From Gnetum montanum (lineage: Eukaryota; Streptophyta; Gnetopsida; Gnetales; Gnetaceae), in NCBI GenBank assembly GCA_015680685.1, contig MNCI01014239.1, positions 34,884 through 98,883 on the forward strand: a stretch of DNA of 64,000 nt, in the 5' to 3' direction. The position numbers and the translations under genes are program-made. Shown in pieces: positions 36,035 through 49,620 of the stretch. Each line of letters begins with the position of its first letter. The stretch's first letter is position 1. The notes beneath the pieces are model-generated. The model was not told the DNA's origin, did no database searches, and saw nothing but the letters and a program-made list of their open reading frames with translations.

Positions 36035-38272
36035 TTATGTTGTTCTCGGTGGTGGTGGCTCCTCCTTTGGTTAATTCTCCTTGTTGTTTGGCTTCTAAAA
36101 TTTGTAGTGGTTTAGGAGCACCTATAATTTCTCCTCTTCTGCTCTTGGATCATGAATTGTCCATGTTGATAAACCAATGTTTGAGGGAGTCAACATGTCC
36201 CATGGACATGGCAATTGTGGAAACATTTGATTAACCTTAACATATCATGCCACAAAGTATCATCTTTCTTCTTCAAAAGATTTGGCATTCTCTCTTAGTT
36301 CATGGTAATTAATTAATCTGCTAGCCAAGTTTGTTGCTACATCTTTTTGCCCCTAGTAGCTAGCATAATTGCTTCTCGCTCTAAATTTGCTACTTGAAGT
36401 TTCTATAAAGCATCTTTGCAATCTAAAAACTCCTTCTCATACAAGGCATATGTGGTTGCTATTTGTTGTTCAAGCTCACTTCTGGGCCTACTTACTATCA
36501 ACATGGCTAAGTTAGCATAACAAAGGTTTACTAACCACATATATTTTTTTAAGTCTTCTATCTATAGGTCTTTATTTTTCACTTCTGCTTTATAGGCGAT
36601 GGCCATGCTATCCAAGATGGATTGCCATTCTAGATTTTGTGTTGATATGGAATTAATTCTAGATTTCACCATTTATATCTCTTTTTCGTCGATTTTCTTA
36701 TACATCCCCACCTGATCACAGAAGTGTTCCTTGAGCTATTCGTGCTTCTTTACCTCATTCTACCATGCACTAATTTTGGTGACTGGCTTCTAATGGATGG
36801 TGTGTACCTCCTCCATGGAGAGGATTTTGTTTTCTCTTGCAAGGTAGCTCACATCTTGGTTGACCCTCACTAATTGTTCCCTTAGCTAGTGGATGCTCTC
36901 TTCAAAATATTTTTCAATTTTTCAACAATGGTCAACCACATGTTATCTACAAAGAATTCTTTATTTTCCTATTCTAAGGTATCAAGTTCTTTAGCATGGG
37001 CATATATTTTGACATTGAACATTGAAGCATTTCATACTACCTTTTCTTTTATCATTCTCCACCTCTTTATTATTCTAAAGAAGGTAATTGGTCTACTTAG
37101 TTTTGAATTGTGATAGTTATTTTGGTACAATGAACTAAGTTGGATCTCTCCTTTTTAATCTCAGAGGTATGAGCTCTTCTTGTAATCTACGAAGCTCATT
37201 CTCAACATGCTCTAACCTAGTTTCTATCATGATTAGTTTTCTTTTAATGGCAATAAATTTGGACTATGCTGCAGTGAAATTACTAGGAATGTCGAAGAGA
37301 TTTGTCATAAATTTTCTTTTCTACAATAGTCTATCTAACACATCTTCATGATTTGTAAGAGTCATAAAGGTACCAACCAACATTTGAGTAGCTTTAGTTC
37401 TAGAAAAATCAAGTAGTGGAACAACAGGTACATTAAATGACTCTTTAATGTGATTCATGATAACTTCTACAACTCTTGTTGCTAAATTCAAGCACCACTT
37501 GGAATGATGCAATGTTCTCAGAAATTGATTATGATCACTAGGCCTCTCCTTCTAATTGCAATGATATTTGTCCACTAGCAAGATTTGGCGAGATGGTTGA
37601 CCTAACTACATCATCAATTACATTGAATAAGATGGTCTCTTTTCTACTTTCCCAATTGATGGTTTCTATAATTTACTATAGATGACTCATTAAACGCCTA
37701 TAATCTTGTGGCAATGGTGGTGAAACTTGCTATTATTGTTGTTGTTGTTTCTCTATGATTTGGGTAGTCTCCTCAGTGCCTGGTTATTCTTCTATTTGGT
37801 CCTTTTTGGGAGGAATTGGCTTAAGCATTTTGACATAGAAAGCATTCTATGCCTTCCTTAATGCATCATTTGTATACCCTAAAATGCCAGCTCAATTGCA
37901 TAACTTCCAGATAAGGCAAGGAAATGGAAGTATTAATTTCCCTATCTTCTTCTCCTTGAACCACCTTTGGATTTCTCTAAAGTAGAGGTGAGCGATGTTT
38001 ACATTGAACTTTTCCATTAATATTGTACTACCTCTCGCTACATATGTAGATATTTGATTCAATAGCTTGGTGGAAAATAGGTGATAAGTTCTGATTTTAA
38101 AATAGATCTTTTCTTCTATAGTTAGTTCATTGTATTTCTTATTGTCCTTGCTATACACCCACTACAACCATAGCTTCTTGCTATTTGTGTTAGATCATTT
38201 TTTATATATGTGCCACCTTTTCCTCTTCATTGGGCACATTCAATACCTTTGCAATTTCCTTAATGGAGTAAG
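36035..38272 (-). pseudogene. Athila ORF3, copy A (N-terminus missing)
   Basis: It aligns with ORF3 copies B (39,465-42,245) and C (52,631-55,487). EEKIYFKIRTYHL (38,158 frame) matches MEKIYFMIVAYHL of copy C and a block of copy B. The middle is coiled-coil-like. The C-terminal part reads LPCPWDM..STWTIHDPRAEEE and ends PPPPRTT then stop at 36,035. The match begins abruptly at 38,272, against the LTR end at 38,273, so the N-terminal part should lie beyond that inserted element. Function unknown; ORF3 sits where Athila elements carry an env-like frame. Confidence 0.7.
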
Positions 38273-39227
38273 TGATGAGCAGTGGATGTACACCTATGCC
38301 CAAGCATATGAATCACGAAGCATTCATGTAGGATTTGGTCAAATTCTGGGAACTCTAAAGTTTTTGGTACATTAAACTTCTAGGAAGTGAACCTTGCCCT
38401 AAGGTTGTTCGTTGTCTTCCCAATTACACTTGTGATGCACATGGTATGGTTAAGTGTAATTGAGACATATGTTTTTTTATTAATTTTTATTTTATGTTCT
38501 TTGGTGCTTCAAGTAGAGAGTTGAAGTAATTTAACAACTAATTTAGTTTAATTAATTAACTATTCTCTAACTAGTCCTAACATAAGTATCCAGTTCCACT
38601 TTCCATACACATCCTCAACCCATGTATCCACTATTGGGTTACCAAGCACTATGCTACTAGACATACCAAGCAATAATACTATAGGGATTACCAAGTGAAT
38701 ATGTGTTTATGCTCGAAGCCACCATGCTTATGTGCTTAATCTATTTAGCTTAAATAATTAACTAATCACTTAAGGCCTAATTTGACTTAATTTATCTTAA
38801 TTAATTACATATTTAATGAAAACAATAAATACATAAATAAATATTTAATCTATTATAAGTGTTTCATGGTTTGATCAAAAGGCTCATCTTTATTGCCATA
38901 TACATTGGAGTGGTTTAGGTATAATAGTGCTTGAATAAAGATTCGTTCACTTTATGACTCATGTCGTGGGCACTCAAAGAAATATTCTAACTTTCAAATG
39001 GACAAAGTATAAGAGCTATGCTACTACTATGACTTCTATCTCCATAAGCATAGCTAGGAGCTTGTATTTATAGTTTTTTCTATAGTACTATGTTGACAGA
39101 GCTATGTTAACTTGGCATTCGCTATGTCAACACAGCCTCATCGACATGACAACACCATGTAAATAGGGCCTGGTCAATGAGGCCATGTAAACAAGGGCCC
39201 ATTGACATGACACTTTGATGTTCATTA
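38273..39227 (-). repeat. Athila 3' LTR (copy B/G4 element)
   Basis: On the - strand it starts TAATGAAC (from TGATGAG) at 39,227 after GTGGAGATA and ends GCTCATCA at 38,273; 955 bp. TATAAATA is at 39,072-39,065. It contains U3 repeats with ATGAGGCCATGTAAACAAGG words. It abuts the broken ORF3 copy A. Confidence 0.8.
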
Positions 39228-39464
39228 TATCTCCACGACTAAATGAAAACTCATCCTTAAGTTCCCTTACAAAATTGGAAGGGTATGGGATTATTGACTA
39301 ACTCTTAACTAAACAAACTGACTTAACAAAATTGAGTGCCCAAGTGTTCAAATCAAAAAATTACAAATAATGGTGGTGTTCATGACACAAAACTAAACAT
39401 CATTACATGACTAAATAAAAATTTGACAACATATCCTCTAATGGCATAAAAGTGATTATGAAGA

Positions 39465-42245
39465 TCAAACAGTCCTAGGCGATAGAGGCTCCTAAGGTTC
39501 TAAAGGACCTTCACCAACTTTAGGCAGATGTGGTAGCTGAGGTGGCTATGGTTGTCCTGTTATGGTTGCAACCTCCGATGGAAGGAAAAAGGCATCTAGT
39601 AACACTTTCATCTTCTCCTCCTTGCTTCAAGGATCATTTATAGTCCACATGGCATCACCAATATGTGCTGGAATGTGGATATGCCATAGACAAGGCATTA
39701 ACGGGAACATCTCCTTTACATTGACAAACTAGGTAGTGAACTATTTGTATTTGATATCAAATACATTGAGTGCATTATGTAGCTATTTGTAGTCATTCAT
39801 TCTCTTAGCATTTTCCATTGCAAGCTTTTGTGTGGTGTCCTTATGATGCTTGAACTTGACCTCATACACCAAGTACGAGCTGGCCACCTATTTCTCAAGT
39901 TCTAATTGCAATCATCCAATGGTCAACATGGCTAGATTTATGTAATAGAGATTAGTAAGCTCCATATATTCTATCATCTTCTCAATCTGCAACTCCTTTA
40001 TGCAGATTTCAACTTTGTTGTAGACATCTATCCCATTAACGATTGGTTGCCATAATTCTTTCCCTTGCTAGAGTTATTGGAGGGCTTCATTCACTTTTGC
40101 CTTTACCACTTAACTATGTTTTTTATTTACTTCTATAGATTAACCTACTTTCTATAATAATATTGTACTTTCTCAAATTTGAGAGCTTATAATTTCCAAG
40201 TAGCTACTTTAATTGCAATTTTTTAGCGAAGGGTGTAAACCTTCTCCATGGAGAGATTTCTATTTTCTATTACCAATCTCCTCAATTTTGTGTTTTCTCT
40301 AGTCAATTACTCCTGTTATTCAAGGATGAAGTCTATTAATTGTTATTTATGCTCATCAACATTCCATAGGTGATGGTTCTCTATGGTCAACTGCATGTTC
40401 TCCTAGTAAGTCTAATCCAAGGCTTTTTGAATCCTATGTTGTGTGGCCTCTACCAAGGATTTGTAGAACACTGTCATCTCCATTACACCCTCAACCCCTT
40501 TTAGTCTAGTGTTGAGCTATTTAATAGCTTCATATCTTGTTAATGCTAAGTTGAGAAATGTAAAATCGACAATCTGATCTCTTAATTTAGAAACTTTTGC
40601 AACCAAGAGTTCATTTAGCTCCTTGGCTATTTCAAGTTATCCCTCCAAGATGATATTCTTTCCCCTTGCCTCTAGTAGCTCTAATTGGATTACAATAATA
40701 TTGTCTAGAAGGTCAAAGACATTTGGAAGTAGTTGTCCAATTTCCACTAGTCGATCTAGTAGTTCTTCATGTTGTGCTACATTTATTCTACCACTTGTGC
40801 TTCTTGTGGACATTTGCACATCTTTGAGTGTAGTGAGGTCTAGTGTAGATGACACAAGTGGATTGAGGTTTTTGGCAATATAGTCAATGATCACGTTTGC
40901 TATTTTCTCTTGCTCCTGGTGCTGCATCACCAATATAGTTGCCCCTTCACCATCGTCCAAGTGCATCAAGAAGGTTTTAGTGTTATTAGAGATTGTTGGG
41001 AGTGATTGTTATTTTGCAAGAGATACTATGATCTCTTTGGTGCTCAGATTCAATCTCGCAGGTAGCTATGTTCTTTAGGCTAAGAAAATAGTTCCACATT
41101 TACCCATCAAACTGATTATCTAGGCCATGTCATTTAGGTGACTCATTATTGGTCTATACACGGATGGATCCCCATCACTCGTGTCTGCCCATTGCTCTTG
41201 CTCATTGGCCAACCATTGCGCAATTGCAGCAATGTCTAGAATAGTTGTTTGAGTGGTAAGTGGAGGTGGTGATTGCTACTCCTCTTCCTGGATAACTATT
41301 GTAGGTGTTTTATCTTTCATCATTTCTACCCAATTGGCTACTAGAACTTTCCTGATGATGTCATTGGTGTAGTAAGATTTTCCCCTCCTTTGACAAAGTT
41401 TCCAAATGAGTCATGGAAAGGGAAGTGCCTTTATTCCATGTTCATTTTATTTAAACTGCTTCTCCATCTCCAAATAGATCAACTATAGAAGATTGATAGG
41501 GAATCTCCAACTTAGAGAAATGCATGCTTGGACAAAGAAGATGGTGATTTTTCTTAGCCTCATCATGCGATTGAGATGGAAGGTTTCAATCTTGTAATGA
41601 ATCTTCTCTACTAGTGGGAGCATGTCAAACTCCTTGCAATTAATGCCATAGCACCACTAAACCCATTCTTTTCTGATGCTAGGATCTACCTACATTGGGA
41701 TCTCAATAAGACTTACCCCTATTTTGGGCAACCTAAGCACTACAATAATGGCCTACGTCAAGTAGGACATTGAGATGTCCTTGATTTTCACATTTGATCT
41801 AGGCTATCTATTGTTCTAGAATAGGAATGTCTCTCCCATATACCACTCCCTGATGGAACTGATGATTAGCCACATCAGAGAGGCCTTTAGCTAGTCCTAC
41901 ATTTCTCTTGGTGCTTTCTCTAGGAATGGATCAAAGTTTAACTCTTGGAGCACTATTTTCTGAACCTTTCATGATTTGATCTAATTCAAGCAAGCCTCTA
42001 TTAAGGTCACCTCTAGATTTGCTTGTGGTGCTAGTGCATCATCCTGATGGGAGTTTTTTTGTTGCTATTACTAGTTTTGGAATTTGTCTAATAAATTCCA
42101 TTTCTACCTTCTCCCTAAGAGGACCTATGGTGTGGATTACCAGAGGTTCTTCTTAGGCTTGTTCTTGGCCTCTTTCCCTTCTAGGCCATTTTTCCATGGG
42201 TTGAGAAAGTCCTACTTCCTACATGTGCTTTCCCTTCGGTGCCAT
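39465..42245 (-). pseudogene. Athila ORF3, copy B
   Basis: The first ATG at 42,245 follows a splice-acceptor-like CATAG directly, and the protein begins with a basic MAPKGKH. The next readable domain contains VKIKDISMSYLT near 41,790, the counterpart of VKIKDIQVSYLV in copy C. A long frame, 40,969-40,637, carries INVAQHEELLDRLVEIGQLL and other heptad-like sequence. The end is PLSPRTV then stop. About 925 codons, broken by many stops. I see no signal peptide or membrane span, so an envelope role is not supported by sequence. It lies downstream of the pol at 57,241-60,911, from which it is split by an inserted element. Confidence 0.7.
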
Positions 42246-42536
42246 CTATGCTCACAAAACATCCATGGATTAGTAGATATAATGTGTAACTCTAAATATT
42301 TGGATACCTATTCTCATTAGTTAGTTACACCTTAGCTAATTTTGGATCATGGTAGATTAATTATTTTATTAATTATTTATTGTAAATGTCACTAGAGCTT
42401 GTTGGAAAGGTTTAAGTCTTGAAATTCAGTGTTAAATATTTGATTTCTTAGTTAAAACTTTATGGGAGTTAGAAAAATGACAAAAATATTTTGATAAAAA
42501 ATGACACATTTGTGGCCCCCATGATGAAGAGCTTAC
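42246..42536 (-). other. Putative leader intron before ORF3 copy B
   Basis: The donor GAAG|GTAAGC is at 42,536 and the acceptor CATAG at 42,246, immediately before ATG. The 291-bp sequence is T-rich. Copy C has the same layout (315 bp). Confidence 0.5.
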
Positions 42537-43797
42537 CTTCAGTAGCTATAGGCTCAAAGAATGGAGTGATTTGGATAAATGATTAGGAAGTTATGAGCTC
42601 TGGAAGGTTTTGGGCTTTGAAAATTTGAAAAACTCTCTTGGTATTTGTGAGAAAATGTAAAATTTTTCATGTGGACTTGTGCATATATATACTATTGTTT
42701 CCTTATGTCAACAAGGACCCATATATGGGGCCTCATATATGAGTCTGCTCCATCAACAAGGCCATGTATACAAGGCCCATATGCAAAAATTTTCAACTCT
42801 GAATATCTCAAAAAATATAAGAAATTTTTCAATGAATTTGGGATCCATGAAATTCCAGAAAAGCCAAGAATATGGTAAAATCATTGAAGAGGATCTTTAA
42901 AAGCTCAAAAATTAAAAAATTTGATAGAGAATGTGTTTAATGAACAAAATATGTGAAGGAGTACATGGTGTGATGCAAAAGATGGATGTACAAAGGATTC
43001 TGATTGCATGAATGTTTAAGGATAAGGTACTTATGAATCCAACTTAAAGATATGCAAATGGATCCTCCCCATAGTAGGCACATGCCTTATTTTCCCTTGC
43101 ATAACCTCAACCTAAGGAGTCCATGGGTCCCATAGGTGATTAATAGTCAATGGAAGTTAAAGACCAAAACCTAGAAGATTCTACCTAAGAAATCAAATAC
43201 GTCAGACCAAGACACAGAATCAAGAACATGGAAACCAATAGTGAGATGAATTATGATTATCATAGAAAGATGATGGAGAATGTGGAATGGAATTTCGAAT
43301 TGAGGTCATCAGAAATCCCTTGTGGATTTGTTTTTGAAATGACCTGAGAAGATCCATCCCTATTCTAGACCAAAACCAACCTCTTTTAGTGACTTTGCAT
43401 TGTCACTTCAAGGCTAATCCACCCTCTTGAGACACAAGAGTACTTCCACAAAACAACCACCATTCCATAAATTGAGAAAAGAGAAGTAGGAAGTGAGAGA
43501 GGTTCTTAGTTAGACTGGATCTTCAGGCATAGATAACATGTCTTTCTAATCCCATAACCAGTGCTTATAGCATGTTTATTTGTCTAAGGGGCGCGCCTTG
43601 AATTTTTTTCATGTTATTATTATTATTATTATTATTATTTTCTATTTTTATTTTCTTTTTTTTCTTTGTGGATGAAAACCACACCATGCAAAAACATTTT
43701 TTTGACTTCTTATTATTGAATGAAATAAAACAATAAGAAGTCCATGAAAACACTCAAGCACCCAAGTAAGTAGAAGAGTACAAAAAGTATTGAGTCC
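42537..43797 (-). promoter_or_regulatory. ORF3 leader and internal promoter, copy B
   Basis: A TATA box (TATATATATGC on the - strand) lies at 42,693-42,682, 154 bp before the splice donor. Upstream, 42,700-42,790 holds U3-like repeats (GGCCTTGTATACATGG, CATGGCCTTGTTGAT). The part up to 43,797 is untranslated spacer that matches 51,010-52,150 of copy C, with an ATT microsatellite at 43,612-43,638. Confidence 0.5.
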
Positions 43798-44719
43798 TAA
43801 TGAGTCATGTTAAGTTGGCTACATCAATGAGGCCTCATCGATATGGCCTTGTTAATGAGGCTTAGTTGATGCATCTTACCATGTGTCGACGAGGCCTCAT
43901 CGACATAGTCAAGTTTCTTGATTTTTGATTATAAATACATGCTTGTAGATACATAGTAGATTGTAATTGCAGTGAAGCTCTTGTATTTTTTCTATTTTAA
44001 AGTTAGAATGTTTCCTCAAAGTTCTTGCAATTGGAGTCATTAAGTGTACAGATCTTTATTCGAGCATTATTGTACCTGAGCACAATAGTGTGTGCAGCAA
44101 TAATGATGAGCTTTTTGATAAACCTTGTAGCCTTTAGATAGATTAGCTATTTTATTTATGCATTTACTATTTTCAATTATTTATTAAATTTTTTCAACTT
44201 GTTATTAAATTTTTTCCAATTATTACATTAATGAGGTAATTAAGCAAGATAGATTACACACATAAGTATGACAACTTCGAGCGTAACATGTATTTGCTTG
44301 GTAATCCCAATAATGTTATCGCTTTGTACACCTAGTAGCATAGTGCTTGGTCATCTACTAGAAAATATGTGGGTTTAGGATGTGTGTGAAAAGTGGGAAT
44401 GAATTCTTATGTTAGGATTAGTTAAATGATTATTTAATTACTTAATTTAGATTATTTAATCAAATCCCTTTTTATCTACAATTCAAGCACCCAACTATAA
44501 AACATAAAAATGATAAAAATCAAATGCCTAAATTACACTTAACCATACAAATGAATGTCACAAGTGTAATTGGGAAGACAACAATTTACCTTAAGGCTAG
44601 ATTCACTTTCTAAAGTGCTAGTGCACTAGAAATGATAAGGTCTACAAAATTTGACCAGATCATGTGTGAACGCTTTGTGATTCATATGGTTGGGCGTAGG
44701 GGTACCTCACTGCTCATCA
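43798..44719 (+). repeat. Athila 5' LTR (copy G3/C element)
   Basis: It starts TAATGAG and ends CTCATCA, 922 bp, paired with 55,727-56,661. TATAAATA is at 43,930-43,937. U3 carries repeats of GGCCTCATCGAYATGG type at 43,824-43,900. AGTCC on its left (43,793-43,797) is the likely target-site copy. It interrupts the reverse-strand element in its spacer. Confidence 0.85.
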
Positions 44720-44740
44720 TTAGCACCATTACTAGGGACT
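44720..44740 (+). other. Athila primer-binding site (G3)
   Basis: TTAGCACCATTACTAGGGAC starts at the base after the LTR end. It is a CpG-decayed form of the Athila-type TTGGCGCCGTTGCCGGGGAC site. Confidence 0.8.
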
Positions 44741-44875
44741 TTATTTGTGGAACATGTGCCATTTAGGTTTAAGTAAATACCATTAATATTGTTGTATGAA
44801 CCTAAAGGTCAATATCATTCCCACTATACATAAAAATTATAATGGCACACTAAGAATTTTACTTTGTTTTGTAAA

Positions 44876-46705
44876 ATGTCTTCTTCTTCTCGCAAGCATG
44901 AGGATACCAAACCACTAGTCCCATAAGAATTCAAGGTGGTATATGCTCATCCAAATGAGTTTATGTTAAATTTTACCTTCATCCTACATCATGATAAATA
45001 GATGCAATGGCGTCATATGAAAGACAACATCATCTTGCCCCTTGATCAATCTATGCTTAGGATGTTATTCCAAACCTTTAAGAAGTTGAGCATAGTAGAC
45101 CTTCATGAAGAATATGTTGTGGATGGATAAAATTCTTGAAACTACTATTCCACTAAAACACAAAATAAATGAGATCAACATCAGGAGAAACTCCATGAAG
45201 CTACAAAGGAAAAACATTATACTAACCCCTTATTCCTACTAGATCAAGAGGACAATGAGGATCCTCCCTTGGAAGGTTCTTAACAAGAAGATATTCCACC
45301 CCTTGCTATTGATGGCTAGGGTATGAACCTAACCCTATGATCAACTATTCATAAATTGGATTTAGGAAAAAGTGATAGCCAAGGTAGGGACTTAGGTAAA
45401 CATCAGAATAATAAGGGATCCAAAGATGGTGATTGTAACAAGCATAGGAGTGGTGACAATGGCTGTCCACCTTCCTCTTCATCCATTTCATTCAATTCTA
45501 GACATTCCTCTTCATATGAAGGTTCTCATGGAAGCCACCATCAAAACAACCATGATGAAGGTGATCACCAAGATAACAATGACCATGAAGGCCACCAAAA
45601 CCAAAGGGGTGGCCGAAACCATCATCAACATCATTGACATAGTGATGATGATGAACCACAATTGATGACTAGAAGTATGCTCAACATTGCAAAGGTAGTA
45701 AAAATTGAAACTAGGCATATGAAGGATAGTCAGATCAAGCACCTAGACATAAATAATATCCCAAGATTTGAGGGGGGATACAATTCTGATCTACAAACAC
45801 ATCTACAAGCTTTTCAAGATGCCTGTACCTTACAAAACATAGAAAATGAGTGGCAAAAACTCAAACTTTTCCCAAAGACACTCATTAAGAAAGTTGGAAG
45901 TTAGTACCAATTCTTAGAGCTAGAATTTATCCATAGATGAAATACGATGTTCGAACTATTCAATGATAAATACCAAACGTACTTTAGAGTGTCTAATCTA
46001 AGAAGAAAAATCCAAGATTGGAAAGAAGGAGCACATGAACCCTTGGATGCCACCATGGGTCAATACTATTCACTCCTACATCGATGTCCTAGCCATAGTT
46101 ACTCTTAGAGGGAACAACTTTTCCACATCGTATATGGGCTCAAAGCTGAAATAAGAAGAACCATTGGGGTGTATGCCCAAGGAAGATTATTTGAACTAAG
46201 AGCTCATTAGATCCAAAGATTAATTAAATAGGTAGCAAAAGAAAAAGGTGAGCTATGAAAAAGGAAAAGTGTTGAAGAGTATAACAAGGATCCCTCTATT
46301 AGAAACTGAGAGGTCCAATTTTATGATGAGGAGGAGTCACCACTTGATGAAGTGGTGAACAGAAAGACCTTGCCCATCCAAAAATCTATTTATGATATTT
46401 TTTCCAAGGTTGAAAAGTTATGGGACTCTTTGAATGAAAAATTTCAAACCACTTTGAAGATAACTGAAGAATCCAAAGAGAAAAATAGTGATCATAATCA
46501 TCGGGGGTGAAAGGAAGCTGAACATGCCTACCAAAGAGGTAAGGGCAAAGCTACTATAGTAGAGAAAGTTGTGGATCCTGACTTTGATGATGAAACTAAA
46601 TGTGACATATGCCAATACGAACATCCAAAGGGCTATTGTCCTATGGTGTCATACTTACAAGAGTCTAGAGTATACACATTGGATCCTCACCTAGCACATA
46701 GGTGA
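44876..46705 (+). pseudogene. gag: Athila gag (copy G3)
   Basis: The start MSSSSRKHED at 44,876 is followed by VVYAHPNEFMLNFTFILH, shared with the other copies. A Ser/His/Asn-rich low-complexity linker lies at 45,356-45,637. The gag core around 45,760 reads PRFEGGYNSDLQTHL and YQTYFRVSNLRRK. The zinc knuckle CDICQYEHPKGYC near 46,600 keeps its ligands in CX2CX3HX4C spacing. About a dozen stops. Confidence 0.8.
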
Positions 46706-49620
46706 GCTTCAAGATGATTGCTTTACCCTCAAGGAAATCTAAGACAATTACACTAGTAACAACAAGCTTACTATCCCAGTGGAACTCCTCCACAACCTTA
46801 CAAACAATACCAATAGTGGCACCAACCATAGTCATGGGAAATGTGACCACCAAGGTAGTAGTACCCTTATAGGAAACCAAATCCATAAAGGTAATATGTT
46901 TAGTAATCTATCTTCCCTAGGAGTTCTATAAGCCATGTATCATTCTAGAATCAATATTACCCTCTAGAGTATCATCAAACACATTCATCATCTACTTAAG
47001 GAAAAAATGCATATTCATATCTTTATCATCCTTCCCATCCCTCTACACCTACACCTCCACTTTCAACCTAATTACCTCATGCTCTTTCTATGCAAGGTGA
47101 GATTTCTCCATAGTCGTAAAAAGAAATGCTACAAGGGTTGTACACTCCTAACCAATTTTTCAACCACATGGTCTAGATAATAAATCAAGAAAATGACCTT
47201 TCTTTTGGCCTATTAGTCCTCTCCAATACTCACAACCTAATATGGCTAATCATCCTACATGTCCATCACCCTCATCCTCTACATCAAATATCTTTGTGTT
47301 CCCTTCAAACCAAGTGCTACCTAGGCTCTACACCATAATTCTAACTCATGTTGTTTCTAAATGGATTAAGGCTAACAATCTTCCTACAAAAATATCTAAC
47401 CTAATAAGTTCACTCATCTATCTATACATTGCTGGATAAGAGGCATGAAAGGCTCTTCTTAATTCTAGTTCTAGAGTTAACTTCATCTCCCATGATATGT
47501 ATAAGGCCTAGAACTTACCACCTTTTAAAAAGAGCAACATTCATCTAGGGTTAGTAGATTAGTCAATTACTATTACTTTGGGATTAGTAGTGGACATTGT
47601 GACCATAGTTTGTGGGTGGTCCTAGCCTACTAATTTTCTAGTAATTAAGGTGGACAACTACAAAAGTGACTTCTCCATCATTATTGGAAGGGCTTGGTTA
47701 AGCATGGTCGATGCGTGAATGGGTATAAAGGACCTATCTCTAGAAATATCCAAGGCAAATGAGCTAGGAAAAATGGAGAAGTGTATTCCATGCATTTTTC
47801 ACAATGATAATGGGTGCAATTGCATGTAAAAGATTTGATCCATCAAAAGCACACACATTAAGGCATGAAATTAGTGTGCATAAGAAATTAACATTCAAAG
47901 GTGTTTGTACGTTGTAGCCATAAAGCAAGAGGACACATAGTGGCTAATAGCTGATTCAGATATTAGCACAATATGCATGCAGCCAACTAAGACCCTCACA
48001 TGTGCATATGGTGAACAATATGAAACTAGTTCATTCTAAACTCTCTAATAAAGATGATGATACCTATTGGGGAGAGTTGGAAATCCTTGATCACTTTAAG
48101 CAAGAGCCCTTAGAGCTAAAAACTTACTAACTAGTATGGAGTATGAATTTTTTAAAAATGGTAAACTAATCATCATTAATGCCAAACTTGCTCTTGAGCA
48201 ACAAGAAAAATTATTGAAAGCAATGAATAAATAGTCAATAGCCTTTGCTTGGTCATATCCAAAGCTAATAAGAATTGATCCAAAGATATGCCAGCATCGC
48301 ATCTACATTGACCTAACCATGAAGCCTAGAAGGTAGCCATAGAGGTGGCTAAACGACAAATTAAAGAAAATTGTTAAAGAGGAAATAGAAACTCCTCAAG
48401 GTGTGGTTCATCTATCTAATCATAGATAGTGAGTGGATTAGCCCACTCATAATTGTACTGAAGAAGTATGGTAAATGGCAGATTTGCATCCACTTTGGGC
48501 TATTAAATATGGCAACATTTAAGGATCACTTTCCTTTGCAATTTGTGGATCAAGTATTAGATACCATATCTGGACATTACTATTATAGTTTCTTGGATAG
48601 TTATACTAATTATAATCAAATCCAAATTGCACCCAAAGATTAGGCCAAGACAACATTCATGAGTCCTTGGGGGACTTTTCATATTGTAAGATGCCATTTA
48701 GCCTAGGCAATGCCCTTGCAACATTTCAATGTTTGGTCCTTAGTATCTTTCAACAACAAATCAATAGTGGTGTTGAAGTCTTCATGGATGACTTCTCTAC
48801 CTATGCAGCTACCTTTGAGCAAGCCTTGGACTAACTTGAGCAAGTATTAAAGAGATGTGTAGAGACAAACCTATAGCTCAACTGGCAAAAGAGCCATCTC
48901 ATGATCCAAGAAGGCATTGTGCTAGGGCAACAAATTTCACAAAAAAAGATTGAGGTAGACCTAGAAAAGATAAGGATCATCCAAGAAATAACACTCCAAT
49001 TAGAAATACTTAAAGATGTTGAATCATTCCTTGGACATACTAGTTACTATAGGTGATTTATTGAGAATTTCTCTAAGATTGCAAAGTCATTGCTAGAGCT
49101 TACAAAGAAAGATGTGCCTTTTATCTAGACCAAGGAATGTGAACACACATTTCAACATTTAAAAGAGAAACTTGTAGAAACACCAATCCTACAAGCACTA
49201 GATTGGTTCAAACCATTCCATATCATGAAAAAAGGCATCTAACTATGCTTTGGGAGAAATGCTCACATAGATGGACAATAACAAACATCCATATTATATT
49301 CACTATGCAAGTCAAAGCATTGTGGGAGCATATTTAAACTACATCACCATGGAGAAAGAATTAATGGTAGTGGTGTACATACTAGAAAATCTTAAGAACT
49401 ATGTGCTTGGTTACAAATTATTTATGCATATGGACCATAGTGCAATTTGCTTTCTCATATATAAGCCGATGGTGAGCCCTTGTGTCATATTATGGCTTAT
49501 GATCTTGCAAGAATTCAATATCGCTATGGTAGATCAAAAAGGAACTAAGAATGTGGTCACTAACCATCTCTCTCATTTAAGATGGGATAACAAAGAGTAG
49601 GAGAGCTTGCTTTCTAATCA
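46706..49620 (+). pseudogene. pol: Athila pol (copy G3): protease, RT, RNase H
   Basis: The protease block lies at 47,380-47,860, with VNFISHDMYKA in place after the lost DSG and a late IIIGRAWLSMVDA. RT follows from about 48,330 with the catalytic FMDD at 48,781-48,792, then FSTYAATFEQ and LNWQKSHLMIQEGIVLG, the Athila signature wording. RNase H is at 49,271-49,600 (YYIHYASQSIVGAYLNYITMEKE at its start). Frameshifts and stops throughout. Confidence 0.85.

Noticed and set aside
36035-38272. ORF3 copy A as the missing 3' part of the Athila element ending at 15,413
   Set aside because: Both are on the - strand, but the 3' part would have to lie left of 15,413. Copy A lies to the right, next to its own 3' LTR.
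45356-45637. His/Asn/Ser-rich frame as a separate metal-binding gene
   Set aside because: It is in frame with, and at the same place as, the low-complexity linker of the Athila gag, between its N-terminal block and gag core.
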